DNA from: BOG-908 sp963692875
GTDB lineage: Bacteria > Pseudomonadota > Alphaproteobacteria > Acetobacterales > Acetobacteraceae
Direction: 5' to 3'
DNA: 64,000 bases
Assembly: GCA_965198755.1 (NCBI GenBank)
Contig: OZ240673.1
Location: 2,418,001-2,482,000 of the forward strand
This document shows positions 25,995 through 34,954 of the stretch, in pieces. The notes beneath the pieces are model-generated. The model saw only the letters and a list, made by a program, of their open reading frames with translations, ran no database searches and had not been told where the DNA came from. Both the position numbers and the translations under genes were made by a program. Positions within the stretch are counted from its first letter, which is position 1. Each line of letters starts with the position of its first letter.

Positions 25995-26388
25995 ATGGGT
26001 TCGGGACGCGCAGGGACTGCACTGGCGATGGTGCTGTTGCTCACTCCAATTGGCCGTCAGAGCAGCTTCTTTCGACAGCATCGTCATCGACGACACCATG
26101 GGTGGCGCCAAAGGGAACGGCGACTACGCGGTCGGCCAAGGGGCAAGCCGCCAGGAAGCCGAGCGGATCGCGATGAGCAATTGCACCCTGGGCGGCAACA
26201 AGGCCTGCAGGGTCAAAGTCACCTATCAGCAGTGCGGCGCATATGCATCCTCGGCTCGTACCAGCGGCACCGGCCTCGGGCCGACCATGGACCAGGCATC
26301 GACCGCAGCCATGGCGACATGCCATGACCAAACCTGCCGAATGGTCATAGCTGACTGCGTGGATCGGCCCCTTACCCCACCACGTTGA
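25995..26388 (+). pseudogene. DUF4189-like secreted protein with frameshift in the signal peptide region
   Basis: An AGGAGG Shine-Dalgarno precedes the ATG at 25995, which opens a signal peptide (MGSGRAGTALAMVLLLT). Near 26040-26065 the homologous reading continues one frame over: FDSIVIDDTMGGAKGNGDYA, VGQGASRQEAERIAMSNC, NKACRVKVTYQQCGAYASSA. This is the DUF4189 pattern, with paired Cys and GxASRQEAE-type motifs, ending at the TGA at 26386-26388. One extra base (or two missing) explains the break. It could be a true mutation, a sequencing error, or translation from a downstream TTG. Confidence 0.6.
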
Positions 26389-26516
26389 GGAAGAGGCGTA
26401 GCCCCTAGACGGGCCGTCGCTCTGGCGGTCAGCTCCCTCACTGCTGCCGCTGGATCACTCGATGTGAGCGGAGTGGAGCGCCTGCTGGAAGATGGGCTCG
26501 CAGGCCTCGTAGCCTA

Positions 26517-27557
26517 TCACAGCAGCAGCTCCTGCGGCCCCTTGGGCGGCGTCAGCCCGAGATGCCGCCACCCCGGCTCGCCCAGCATGCGGCCGCGGCT
26601 GGTCCGCAGCATCAGCCCCTCCTGGATAAGGTAGGGCTCGACCACGTCCTCCAGCGTGTCGCGTGCTTCGGCGAGGGCTGCGGCCAGGGTTTCCACGCCG
26701 ACCGGGCCGCCGCCGTGGTGTTCGGCCATGCGGCGGAGGTAGCGGCGGTCCATCGCGTCCAGGCCTAGCGCGTCGACTTCGAGGCGGAGCAGGGCGGCGT
26801 CGGCAACGTCGCGGTCGACGCTGGAACGCCCTTCTACGGCGGCGAAGTCGCGCACGCGGCGCAGCAGGCGGCCGGCGATGCGGGGGGTGCCGCGGGAGCG
26901 GCGGGCGATCTCGCGGGCGCCGTCCTGGGTCAGGGCGAAGCCGAGTTTTTCGGCGCCGCGGGCGACGATGAGGGTGAGTTCTTCGGGGGTGTAGAAGATC
27001 AGGCGCAGGGGGATGCCGAAGCGGTCGCGCAGGGGGGTGGCCAGCAGGCCGGCGCGGGTGGTGGCACCGACCAGGGTGAAGGGCTGCAGGTCGATGCGGA
27101 CGGAGCGGGCGGCGGGGCCCTCGCCGATGATCAGGTCGAGCTGGAAGTCCTCCATCGCGGGGTAGAGGATTTCCTCGATGGCGGGCTGCAAGCGGTGGAT
27201 CTCGTCGATGAAGAGGACGTCGCGGGCTTGCAGGTTGGTCAGGATGGCGGCCAGGTCGCCGGCGCGCTGGATGACCGGGCCGGAGGTGGCGCGGAAGCCT
27301 ACGCCGAGCTCGCGGGCGACGATCTGGGCGAGCGTGGTCTTGCCCAGGCCCGGCGGGCCGTGGAGGAGGACGTGATCGAGCGCCTCGGCGCGGGTGCGGG
27401 CGGCTTCGATGAAGACGGCGAGGTTTTCGCGGCTGGCGCGCTGGCCCACGAACTCGCGCAGGGTCTGCGGGCGCAGCGAGGCTTCGGCCCAGTCGTCCGG
27501 GCTGCGCTCGGGGGCGAGCGTGCGGTGGTCTGGGGCGGGGGCGTCGGGCGGCGTCAC
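26517..27557 (-). CDS. ruvB: Holliday junction branch migration helicase RuvB
   Basis: AAA+ motor that, with RuvA, drives branch migration during recombination repair. 346 residues. LRPQTLREFVGQ is near the N terminus. Walker A is HGPPGLGKTTLAQIVA, Walker B is LFIDEIHRLQPAIEE, and sensor 1 is VGATTRAGLLATPLRDRFG. The C-terminal winged helix ends YLIQEGLMLRTSRGRML. ruvC and ruvA are not upstream in the window; instead a broken TetR gene and SDR genes are found. Confidence 0.98.
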   Translation of the reverse strand: MTPPDAPAPDHRTLAPERSPDDWAEASLRPQTLREFVGQRASRENLAVFIEAARTRAEALDHVLLHGPPGLGKTTLAQIVARELGVGFRATSGPVIQRAGDLAAILTNLQARDVLFIDEIHRLQPAIEEILYPAMEDFQLDLIIGEGPAARSVRIDLQPFTLVGATTRAGLLATPLRDRFGIPLRLIFYTPEELTLIVARGAEKLGFALTQDGAREIARRSRGTPRIAGRLLRRVRDFAAVEGRSSVDRDVADAALLRLEVDALGLDAMDRRYLRRMAEHHGGGPVGVETLAAALAEARDTLEDVVEPYLIQEGLMLRTSRGRMLGEPGWRHLGLTPPKGPQELLL

Positions 27558-27593
27558 TGCGATGTGGTAGCAGGCGGGGCGGTGGGGCGGGGC

Positions 27594-28277
27594 TTAAACT
27601 GTCTTAACCGGGACGGGGTGCTGACTGTTCGGGGCGTCATGTGTGCTGGCCCGCCCGTTGGGCGCGCCTGTTCCGCATGCGCACTCATGCTCTGGGCGTC
27701 TGACGACGTTGAAGCCGGCAAGCACGGCCCAAACCGCGGCAAACTCTTTCGAGAGATAAAGCTGCGTTTGGTCCGACTCGCGTGCCATGACATCCATTGC
27801 TGCCGTTGCCACAGCCTCCATCAGCGCGCCGATAAAGGCCACAGAGGTATCGCCGAGGATACCGCTCGCACTGACCCGCATGACTTGAGTCAGGATGCTG
27901 CTTGTATGCTCCGGGCTTGTGGCGCGGCTGGCGCAGTGATCTGATCAGACACGGTGAGCTGCGCGAGCGCGCGATGCTGAGCGGGATGTTCGACACCCCA
28001 GGTCGTACAGGCCGTCCACAGCATGAAGGAGCTGCGTTCGCAAGTCGTAGGCTATCAGCAGCGATGCCAGGACGATCGGGGTCAGTTCTTCTTAAAACGA
28101 CAGAGACTTCAATGAACAAAACGGTCTTGGTCGGAAATAGACAAACAGCGTGCCGCCAGCAAGCCCCGCGGTCTTGGCGATCTTGGCGATGGGAACGCCA
28201 AGACCCTGTTCAGCAATGACGATAGCAGCCGCCTCCGGCATCGCGACATACTTCTCCTCGTCTCTGTATCGCACCAT
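27594..28277 (-). pseudogene. TetR/AcrR-family regulator, broken by several frameshifts
   Basis: The N terminus at 28277 reads MVRYRDEEKYVAMPEAAAIV, then AKIAKTAGLAGGTLFVYF, a TetR helix-turn-helix. The frame then ends. Continuations are found in other frames: LRTQLLHAVDGLYDLG; VEHPAQHRALAQLTVSDQIT; and a C-terminal part SGILGDTSVAFIGALMEAVA in the frame ending at 27594. At least two to three shifts are needed, so it is non-functional as read. It points away from the SDR gene at 28421, as its regulator would. Confidence 0.75.
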
Positions 28278-28420
28278 CGTTCGCCCCTATGCTGCCAGCT
28301 TTCCGGGCTTGGAAAATAGCCTTGAGCCGAAGCAAGCTTGTGATGAGCGCCTAGGCGCTTTCGAGGCGATGTAAGCCAGACTGAGCTACCGAGTTCAGGC
28401 AAGTGAGACTGGAGAAAGCC

Positions 28421-29356
28421 ATGGCCGAAGTCTTCGGTGTTACCTTAACAGCGGACGAAGTGCTGCGGAAGTTGGATTTGCAGGGCAAGCGCATCCTCGT
28501 CACCGGTGTTTCGGCCGGAATTGGTGTCGAGATTGCTCGCAGCCTGGCCGCTCACGGCGCCCAGGTGATTGGCGCCGCACGGAACGCGACCAAGGCCAAG
28601 ACAGCGACGGAACAAATTCATGACCAGGCTGCTGAAGGCGGCGGGCTGGAATTGGTGCAACTCGACTTGGCATCGCTGGCGAGCGTGCGCGCCTGCGCTG
28701 ACGCCCTGATTGCCACTGGCAAGCCGTTTGACCTGGTGATTGCCAATGCCGGGGTGATGGCCGGCCCGAAGCGAATGACCGTGGATGGATTTGAGATGCA
28801 GTTCGGGACCAACCATCTCGGGCACTTTGTTCTGGTCAACCGCATCGCGGGCCTTTTGAGGTCTGGCGGGCGCGTTGTCATGGTTGCGTCGGCAGGGCAC
28901 CGCAGGTCCGACGTCGATCTTGAAGATCCGAACTTCGAGCGAACCCCGTATGAGCAATATACGGCCTATGGCAGGTCGAAAACGGCTACCATCTTGTTTG
29001 CGGTTGAATTCGACCGGCGTCATAGTTCCGGGGACATCAGGGCCACGGCTGTCCATCCGGGCGCAATCATGACCGAAACCGTTCAGGAGATGATTGAGGA
29101 GCTTGGTGACGCGAAGGATGCGGCTGTCGCAGCCTTCGATTGGAAGACCGTTTCGCAGGGAGCAGCCACGGCTGTGTGGGCTGGGTTGGTCGCCGCCGCA
29201 AGCGATGTTGGAGGGCGATATTGCGACGATTGCCAGGTTGCCGAGATCGACGATGACCCGAGCCACAGTGCCGGCGTTCGCTCCTACGCCTTGAGTTCCG
29301 ACAACGCCCGTGCCTTGTGGGTGAAAAGCGAGCAGATGGTGGGGGAACGTTTCTGA
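28421..29356 (+). CDS. Short-chain dehydrogenase/reductase (retinol dehydrogenase-like)
   Basis: NAD(P)-dependent oxidoreductase, 311 residues from the ATG at 28421 (GGAGAAA upstream). Rossmann motif LVTGVSAGIGVEIA, IANAGVM, the catalytic Ser in MVASAGH and the Tyr/Lys in YTAYGRSKTA are all present. The C-terminal part (GAATAVWAGLVAA; ALWVKSEQMVGERF) resembles WWOX/retinol-dehydrogenase-type SDRs. The substrate is unknown. It is divergent from the broken TetR gene and followed by a second SDR. Confidence 0.88.
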   Translation: MAEVFGVTLTADEVLRKLDLQGKRILVTGVSAGIGVEIARSLAAHGAQVIGAARNATKAKTATEQIHDQAAEGGGLELVQLDLASLASVRACADALIATGKPFDLVIANAGVMAGPKRMTVDGFEMQFGTNHLGHFVLVNRIAGLLRSGGRVVMVASAGHRRSDVDLEDPNFERTPYEQYTAYGRSKTATILFAVEFDRRHSSGDIRATAVHPGAIMTETVQEMIEELGDAKDAAVAAFDWKTVSQGAATAVWAGLVAAASDVGGRYCDDCQVAEIDDDPSHSAGVRSYALSSDNARALWVKSEQMVGERF

Positions 29357-29424
29357 CATCGGCCAGCTCCTCCAGCGTTCGGGCAAGCCGGCGGGAATGC
29401 TGAGACGGTGATACGTTGTCGATA

Positions 29425-30294
29425 ATGCCAAACCAAACAGCGCCTCTGCTTCGTGAGATCGTCGTGGTGACGGGTGCTTCGACTGGCATCGGCGCTGCCA
29501 CCGCGCGCGAGCTTGCCAAGCGCGGCTTCCACGTCCTCGCCGGTGTACGCCGGGGCACAGACGCCGACACGCTCCAAGGTACGAACCTCGAACCGGTCCC
29601 TCTCGACATCACCAACGAAGCCGAGATCGCGGCTCTCGTGAAGCGCATTACCAACGATCCTGACCGGCGCCCACTGCGCGCTTTGGTCAACAATGCAGGC
29701 ATCGGGGTCAATGCGCCGGTAGAAGTGCTGCCGCTCTCCGAGTGGCGCCGGCTGTTCGACGTCAATCTTTTTGGCCAAGTCGCGATGATGCAAGCGCTGT
29801 TACCCACGCTCATCGAAAGCCGTGGGTCTGTCGTCAACATTTCCTCCGTCGGCGGCAAAGTGGCAATGGCGACCTATGGCCCATACGCCGGCTCGAAGTT
29901 CGCCCTCGAAGCGGTTAGCGATGCACTGCGCCGAGAGATGGAGCCGCTGGACGTAAAGGTCATCCTGGTCGAACCGGGCGCTGTCAGGACCGAAATGCTC
30001 GGCCGGGTCGCTGTCGCGGGCGAGCGTATCATCAGCGCCATGACCACCGAGCAGCGTGGTCGCTACGCCACCCTCATGCATTCAGTGATCTCGCAGGCTC
30101 AGGCGGCTGTCCTCAAGGGAGTGCCTGCCGAGGAAGCAGGCCGGGTCATCGCGGACGCGATCACCACCAGGCGGCCCCGTACCCGCTACACCGTTGGTCG
30201 CGACGCAGCGATCATCGTCCGTCTGATCAGGTATCTCTCAGACCGCACGCTCGACAGCCTTCTCGCCCGCAGTCTCAGGCAGCATCTCCCCTAA
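29425..30294 (+). CDS. Short-chain dehydrogenase/reductase (classical)
   Basis: 289 residues. VVTGASTGIGAATARELAKR cofactor loop, LVNNAGIG, the Ser in VVNISSVGG and the YAGSKFALEAVSDALRREM active site. VEPGAVRTEM follows. The ATG at 29425 gives a normal N terminus (an in-frame TTG lies 9 nt upstream). Co-directional with the preceding SDR, with 68 nt between them. After it, 30295-30554 shows no gene. Confidence 0.88.
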   Translation: MPNQTAPLLREIVVVTGASTGIGAATARELAKRGFHVLAGVRRGTDADTLQGTNLEPVPLDITNEAEIAALVKRITNDPDRRPLRALVNNAGIGVNAPVEVLPLSEWRRLFDVNLFGQVAMMQALLPTLIESRGSVVNISSVGGKVAMATYGPYAGSKFALEAVSDALRREMEPLDVKVILVEPGAVRTEMLGRVAVAGERIISAMTTEQRGRYATLMHSVISQAQAAVLKGVPAEEAGRVIADAITTRRPRTRYTVGRDAAIIVRLIRYLSDRTLDSLLARSLRQHLP

Positions 30295-30554
30295 TCTCTG
30301 CCGACGACATGGGCCCGCAGACATCCGTAGTTGGCGACACAAATTCCGTGTGCGGATGCTCTTGTACGCAAAGTAGGCCTGAGCTAACGAGGTCAAAGAC
30401 CGCTAGCGCCAGTCGCTTCGAAAGGAGGGTAGCGACGCGGCGAGCAACCGACGACGGGCCGGACTGCCGTGTCAAAGGCAGTCGAAGCATAGTCATAGCT
30501 CCGATCTAGGTCTGTTTGCCGTGTCTTGGCTTGCGAAAGATTCCGATCGGCGAA

Positions 30555-30702
30555 GAGTAAAGCAAGGGCCTACTCTTTTGAAAAAAGCAGCAAAAGACTT
30601 TTGTTTCTGCTGTCGCGGACTCTCCCGCAGCGTACACTCCAGAGATCAAAAGTTTTTTGGTTCTTTTTTCAAAAAAGAACTGCTTGCCTTGCCTGCCACC
30701 TG
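30555..30702. repeat. Intergenic repeat E16 (full length, left arm decayed)
   Basis: Left arm CCTACTCTTTTGAAAAAAG and AGCAAAAGACTTTTG, central TGCTGTCGCGGACTCTCCCG, right F arm ending ACTGCTTGCC. It lies between convergent SDR genes. It contains GACTC (GANTC). Confidence 0.85.
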
Positions 30703-30748
30703 TCACCGATCCGGGCAGCTGGTTCGCCGCTGCATGTCGGGCACCTGC

Positions 30749-31450
30749 TCACCAGGGCAGCCTCTGGCCCTGGTAGTCGAGGTAGGCGATGCCCGGCTTG
30801 CCGGCGCGGCCGGCGACCACGCCCACCATGCCGGCGACGCTGGTGGGGATGTCCAGCGGCGCGTTGTCGCCGCCCATGTCGGTGCGCACCCAGCCGGGGT
30901 GCAGCAGCAGCACCGGGTGGGATTTCTGGCGCAGGGCGTAGCAGCTGGCCAGCATGTTGAGTGCCGCCTTGCTGGCGCGGTACATTTCCATGCCGCCGCC
31001 GGCGTTGCTGGCGATGCTGCCCATCAGCGAGGTCATGAACACCACGGTGGCGTTCGGCGCCAGGTGGTCCTGCAGGGACTCCGCCAGGGCGATCGGCGCG
31101 GTGGCGTTGGTGACGAACATGCGGGCCACCTCCTCGTACGCCACGTCGCGCACCGCGTTAGCGTGCTGGGAGCCGACGCCGGCGACGACGAACAGCACGT
31201 CGAGATGGTGGCCGCCGAGGCGGCCGGCCAGGGCGGTGACCGAGGCGGGGTCGGCCACGTCGAGCTGCTCGACGGTCACGCGGCCTTCGTTGCCGGCGCG
31301 CAGCCCCTCGAGCTCGGGGGCGCGCTCGGGCGCGCGGGCAGTGGCGATGACCTGCCAGCCCTGCCCCGCATAGGCCTCGGCCAGGCCGAGACCAAGGCCG
31401 CGGTTGGCGCCGGCGAGGAGGATGGTCCCGGGCTGGGCATGTGTCGGCAT
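30749..31450 (-). CDS. Short-chain dehydrogenase/reductase (CsgA/sniffer-like)
   Basis: 233 residues. ILLAGANRGLGLGLAEAYAG cofactor motif, VVAGVGS in place of NNAG, a Ser-containing VVFMTSLMGS and the YRASKAALNM active site with Tyr/Lys. LHPGWVRTDMGGDNAP matches the C-SDR end common in carbonyl-reductase-like proteins. Its third SDR position in 3 kb is notable, but it is on the opposite strand from the other two. Confidence 0.88.
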   Translation of the reverse strand: MPTHAQPGTILLAGANRGLGLGLAEAYAGQGWQVIATARAPERAPELEGLRAGNEGRVTVEQLDVADPASVTALAGRLGGHHLDVLFVVAGVGSQHANAVRDVAYEEVARMFVTNATAPIALAESLQDHLAPNATVVFMTSLMGSIASNAGGGMEMYRASKAALNMLASCYALRQKSHPVLLLHPGWVRTDMGGDNAPLDIPTSVAGMVGVVAGRAGKPGIAYLDYQGQRLPW

Positions 31451-31599
31451 CTGGTGGTCTCCTGGGAAGGCCGGCGCCTGCGGGCAGCCGGCCGGCGAGG
31501 CTGTTGCACAGCGTTACCCTATGTCAAACCACGAGCACGCGCAGTGTTCTATATGGGCGCTTGCCGCACTCACGCGGCGCCAGGATGAGGACGCCGCCC

Positions 31600-32058
31600 A
31601 TGCGCTTTTCCCATGTTCTCCTGACCACCGCGCTGATCTCCTGCAGCGGCGCGGCCATGGCACAGTCCGGCTGGCACCGTGGCGGCGGGATGGGCATGGA
31701 GCTGCTGCACGGATTGAGCCTGTCCGACACGCAGGACGCGCAGGTCAGGACGATCATGGAGACCGCGCGCACGCAGTCCAAGGCGGTCATGCAGCAGGAG
31801 CACAGCGCGCGTGAGCAGGAGATGACCACCCTGCTGGGCAGCGGCAGTGTCACCGCCAGCGACCTGGCCAGCTACACCGCGGTCGAGCAGGCTGCGCGCA
31901 CCCAGCTCGACGCGATCCGGGTGAACACCGAGGTGGCGATCCGCAACGTGCTGACGCCGGCGCAGCTGGCCGAGGCGTCGGCGAAGTTCCAGCAACTGTC
32001 CACGCTGCGCGACCAGGAGCACCAGGTGATGCAGTCCTCGGCGACCACCGAGCGCTGA
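31600..32058 (+). CDS. Spy/CpxP-like periplasmic protein (LTxxQ type)
   Basis: 152 residues. Signal peptide MRFSHVLLTTALISCSGAAM ending AMAQ, then a helical protein with HGLSLSDTQDAQVRTIMETA and VLTPAQLAEASAKFQQL, the LTxxQ motif of Spy/CpxP chaperone-like proteins. GAGGA lies 7 nt before the ATG at 31600; an in-frame ATG at 31585 is possible. The role is likely periplasmic chaperone or stress response; this is inferred from the motif only. Confidence 0.75.
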   Translation: MRFSHVLLTTALISCSGAAMAQSGWHRGGGMGMELLHGLSLSDTQDAQVRTIMETARTQSKAVMQQEHSAREQEMTTLLGSGSVTASDLASYTAVEQAARTQLDAIRVNTEVAIRNVLTPAQLAEASAKFQQLSTLRDQEHQVMQSSATTER

Positions 32059-32213
32059 CCAAGCGAGGGTACGCCGTAGCGGATGTCTGCACGCGGGGCA
32101 CCCCAAGCAGCAAAGGTCTTAACTGGCGCCACTTGAGAAGCCGGTGAACGGCTCGGGAATCCCTAGCATGGCGCTCGAGTCGACGGACTGGAGTGCCGGC
32201 TTCCCCAGTGAAC

Positions 32214-32256
32214 GGTAATTGCTTCTTTTTTTCAAAAAAGGAGCGCTTGCTGTTTT
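32214..32256. repeat. Intergenic repeat E17 (single arm)
   Basis: A lone arm TTGCTTCTTTTTTTC/AAAAAAGGAGCGCTTGC with a partial stem. First of three remnants in a gene-free stretch (32059-32954). Confidence 0.7.
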
Positions 32257-32493
32257 TCGCTCTGTTACGGGGCCGCCATCTTTTCGAACGAAAGTCGCGC
32301 AGCCGCGACCTTCCAGAAAGAATGACGAGCGCATCGAGCCTGGCCGCAACAGTCCGGCAGCACCCAGGGCGCGTCGCGCGGCCACCATCCTCATGTTGGC
32401 GGCGGCAAAGGGTCCGGTCTGGTGACATCGGACAGCAGCCAGGCGGGAGAGCACGGCGCAGAACGGGTCGTTGCTGGACGTGATGATTTGAGC

Positions 32494-32862
32494 GACGCAA
32501 GCGCTTCTATTTTCGAAAAAAGAACCGAAACACTTTTACCGCGGCTGTCGCCGTGTCTTCACGAAAGTCCGCAGTATCGGGACGGCGCTTGATGCTGTTC
32601 CGAGGAGCGGATTCATCGCGACCTGCGTCGCATGCGGCTACTCTCGTGCGAGTCGCCCACCATCGCCAGATAATGTCCGGCTCGCGCGTGGCCTAAGTCG
32701 GCAAGCTTTCGCTTACCAAACTAGAGTCTGTGTAGATGCCGACGCGCGAGATGTGGACGCGCAATTTCTAAAGCTGACGCGCATCTCTCCGCAGCCTCGC
32801 GCCACGGGAACAAAAGTTTTTTGGTTCTTTTTTTCAAAAAAGAACTGCTTGCCTTCCTTGTC
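32494..32862. repeat. Intergenic repeats E18 and E19: left and right halves separated by about 235 bp
   Basis: At 32494-32560 a left arm (AGCGCTTCTATTTTC/GAAAAAAGAACC) runs into ACTTTTACCGCGGCTGTCGC. At 32797-32862 lies a right F arm (ACAAAAGTTTTTTGG ... ACTGCTTGCC). The order and orientation fit one element split by inserted DNA, or two truncated copies. The DNA between them, and 32257-32493, shows no gene I can support. Confidence 0.7.
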
Positions 32863-32954
32863 ACTCTCTCGTGAGCAAGCTGCTTAAACGAGATCAGGTG
32901 AAACGGTCCAGGCAGACGGACCGAAAAGCTGAAAAGACAACCGGGAGATCGTCC

Positions 32955-33398
32955 GTGGCTTTCAGCCGCCTTGCCGTTCTGTGCCTGTGGCTCGCCGCCA
33001 CCGGCTGCGCCGCAGCGCAGGAGCCGGCGCCGCAGGGCACGAGCCTGCAGCAATCCGCAGCGCGCCGGTTTCCGCAGCCGGTGGAGGTCGGCACGTTGCT
33101 GCGCCGCGAGGTGATCCAGCCGGTAGAGGCGCAGAACGGTCTCGGCCGGGTGCGCAGCGTGGTCAGGCGCCCTGACGGGCAAGTCGAGCTGGTGATGAGC
33201 TACGGCGGAGTCCTCGGCTTCTTCTCGCGGCCGATTGCGGTGCCGATCGACGCGGTGACGCTGCTGGGCCAGGTGGTGGAGGTGATGGATTTCACCCCGG
33301 CCCAGCTTGGCAAGTTTCCCACCTTCGCAGCGGCGGACGCGACGCCGCTGCCGCCGGGCGACGTCATCAAAGTGGGGCTGGCAAAGCCGCCGCACTGA
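32955..33398 (+). CDS. PRC-barrel-like periplasmic protein
   Basis: 147 residues from a GTG at 32955 with GGGAG upstream. N-terminal export signal SRLAVLCLWLAATGCAAAQ, possibly a weak lipoprotein signal, then a compact domain (NGLGRVRSVVRRPDGQVELV; GFFSRPIAVPIDAVTLLGQ) resembling a PRC barrel. Next to a cytochrome b and a Mo-cofactor oxidoreductase gene, so it may be an accessory to that redox unit. The function is not established. Confidence 0.6.
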   Translation: MAFSRLAVLCLWLAATGCAAAQEPAPQGTSLQQSAARRFPQPVEVGTLLRREVIQPVEAQNGLGRVRSVVRRPDGQVELVMSYGGVLGFFSRPIAVPIDAVTLLGQVVEVMDFTPAQLGKFPTFAAADATPLPPGDVIKVGLAKPPH

Positions 33399-33439
33399 GG
33401 CGCGGCAGGTTGCACCCCCGCATGCAGGAGAGGCGGACG

Positions 33440-34180
33440 ATGATGGACGCAGCGGCCTTGATGGCCGGACCGGTGCCGGAGGGGGCAGGCCCCGCGGCCG
33501 CGACGCGCCGGCTGCACCCGGTGCCGGTGCGGATCATGCACTGGACCAACGCGGCGGTGATGATCGTGATGATCACCTCCGGCTGGGGGATCTACGACGA
33601 CTCGGTGATCATCCGCGGTCTGCATTTCAGCCCTGCCTTCCGGCTGGGCAACTGGGCGCCGGAGAGCCTGCTGTGGCACTTCGCCGGCATGTGGCTGCTG
33701 GCGGTCAACGGGTTGGCCTACCTGACCTACGGTGTGGTGACCGGGCGCTTGCGCGAGCGGCTGCTGCCGATCCGCGTCCGAGACCTGGTGCAGACGGTGC
33801 GCGACACATTGCGTTTCCACGTCTCGCACGACGACCTGACCGTGTACAACGCGGTGCAGAAGGTGCTCTACATCGTGGTGATCCTGGCCGGGGTCAGCCA
33901 GGTGGTGACCGGGTTGGCGATCTGGAAGCCGGTGCAGTTTGCCGGTTTAGTTTCGCTAATAGGCGGGTTCCAGAGCGCGCGGGTGCTGCACTTCCTGGGC
34001 ATGTCGGTGATCGTGGGCTTCCTGGTGGTGCACGTGGTACTGTCGCTGCTGGTGCCGCAGACGCTGTGGGCGATGCTGACGGGCGGTCCGCGTGTCGTGC
34101 TGCTGCATGGCGACGCGGCGCCAGCCTCGGCGCACGGCGAGGCCGCACCGGACGCGCCGCGCAAAGGGGCCGCACCATGA
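33440..34180 (+). CDS. Cytochrome b561/b6-type membrane subunit
   Basis: 246 residues with about four TM helices (MHWTNAAVMIVMITSGWGIY; LLWHFAGMWLLAVNGLAYLT; VQKVLYIVVILAGVSQVVTG; VLHFLGMSVIVGFLVVHVVL) and His residues placed as heme-b ligands (HPVPVRIMHWTN, LWHFAG, LHFLGM, VVHVV). AGGAGAGG precedes the ATG at 33440. It overlaps the next gene by 4 nt (ATGA), so it probably passes electrons between the quinone pool and the Mo enzyme. Confidence 0.85.
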   Translation: MMDAAALMAGPVPEGAGPAAATRRLHPVPVRIMHWTNAAVMIVMITSGWGIYDDSVIIRGLHFSPAFRLGNWAPESLLWHFAGMWLLAVNGLAYLTYGVVTGRLRERLLPIRVRDLVQTVRDTLRFHVSHDDLTVYNAVQKVLYIVVILAGVSQVVTGLAIWKPVQFAGLVSLIGGFQSARVLHFLGMSVIVGFLVVHVVLSLLVPQTLWAMLTGGPRVVLLHGDAAPASAHGEAAPDAPRKGAAP

Positions 34181-34950
34181 ACTCGCTGTTCCGCCCCGCG
34201 GTGCGGCCGGATCGCAGCCTGCTCGACGACAACCGTGCGCTGGTGCGCGGCGTCGAACGGCGCGGGTTGCTGCGCGGCAGCCTCTCGCTGGGCGCGCTGA
34301 GCTTGCTGACAGGGTGCGGCCTGAAGACGCCCGACGCGGTGGAGCGCGCGCTGCGCGACGTCTCCGCCTTCAACGACCGCGTGCAGGCGCTGATCTTCGA
34401 CCCGAACGCACTGGCGCCGACCTACCCTGCCTCGATGGTGCTCAAGCCACCCAAGTTCAACGCGTATTTTCCTATCGAGAAGCTGCGGCCAGTGGACGGC
34501 GCCACCTGGCGTCTGGAGCTGTCCGGCATGATCCGCGACAAGGCGCCGTGGACCGCCGCGCAGTTCGAGTCGCTGCCGCAGCAGGAGGAGATCATCCGCC
34601 ACGTCTGCGTGGAAGGCTGGGACTACATCGGCCAGTGGTCCGGCGTGAGGATGCGCACGTTCCTCGAGCACATCGGCGCGGACCTGCGGGCGAGATACGT
34701 GAACTTCCAGACCGCGGACGACTACCCGAGCAGCATCGACATGGCGACCGCGCTGCACCCGCAGACGCTGCTGGCCACGCGTTATGCCGGCGAGACGCTG
34801 CCGGCGCCGTTCGGCTACCCGCTGCGGCTGCGGACGTCCACCAAGTTGGGGTATAAGAACCCGAAATGGATCACCTCGGTCGAGGTGACGAATACTTTCA
34901 GACCGGGGTATTGGGAGAAGCTTGGGTTTGGCTGGTTTGCGGGGATCTGA
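34177..34950 (+). CDS. Molybdopterin-dependent oxidoreductase (sulfite oxidase/MsrP-like)
   Basis: 257 residues with an oxidoreductase molybdopterin-binding domain. A twin-Arg stretch (ERRGLLRGSLSLGALSLLTG) leads to the lipobox LTGC at 44-47, suggesting a Tat-exported lipoprotein. The Mo-ligand Cys is in RHVCVEGWDYIG (Cys144). Later motifs are ALHPQTLLATRYAGETLPAP, GYPLRLRTSTKLGYKN and VTNTFRPGYWEKLG. The fixed 4-nt overlap with the cytochrome gene supports a two-subunit enzyme. The substrate is not known; methionine sulfoxide or sulfite are only family analogies. Confidence 0.88.
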   Translation: MNSLFRPAVRPDRSLLDDNRALVRGVERRGLLRGSLSLGALSLLTGCGLKTPDAVERALRDVSAFNDRVQALIFDPNALAPTYPASMVLKPPKFNAYFPIEKLRPVDGATWRLELSGMIRDKAPWTAAQFESLPQQEEIIRHVCVEGWDYIGQWSGVRMRTFLEHIGADLRARYVNFQTADDYPSSIDMATALHPQTLLATRYAGETLPAPFGYPLRLRTSTKLGYKNPKWITSVEVTNTFRPGYWEKLGFGWFAGI

Positions 34951-34954
34951 GCGA

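Noticed and set aside
26392..26516. Small RNA or tRNA between the DUF4189-like frame and ruvB
   Set aside because: No cloverleaf or terminator; no support seen.
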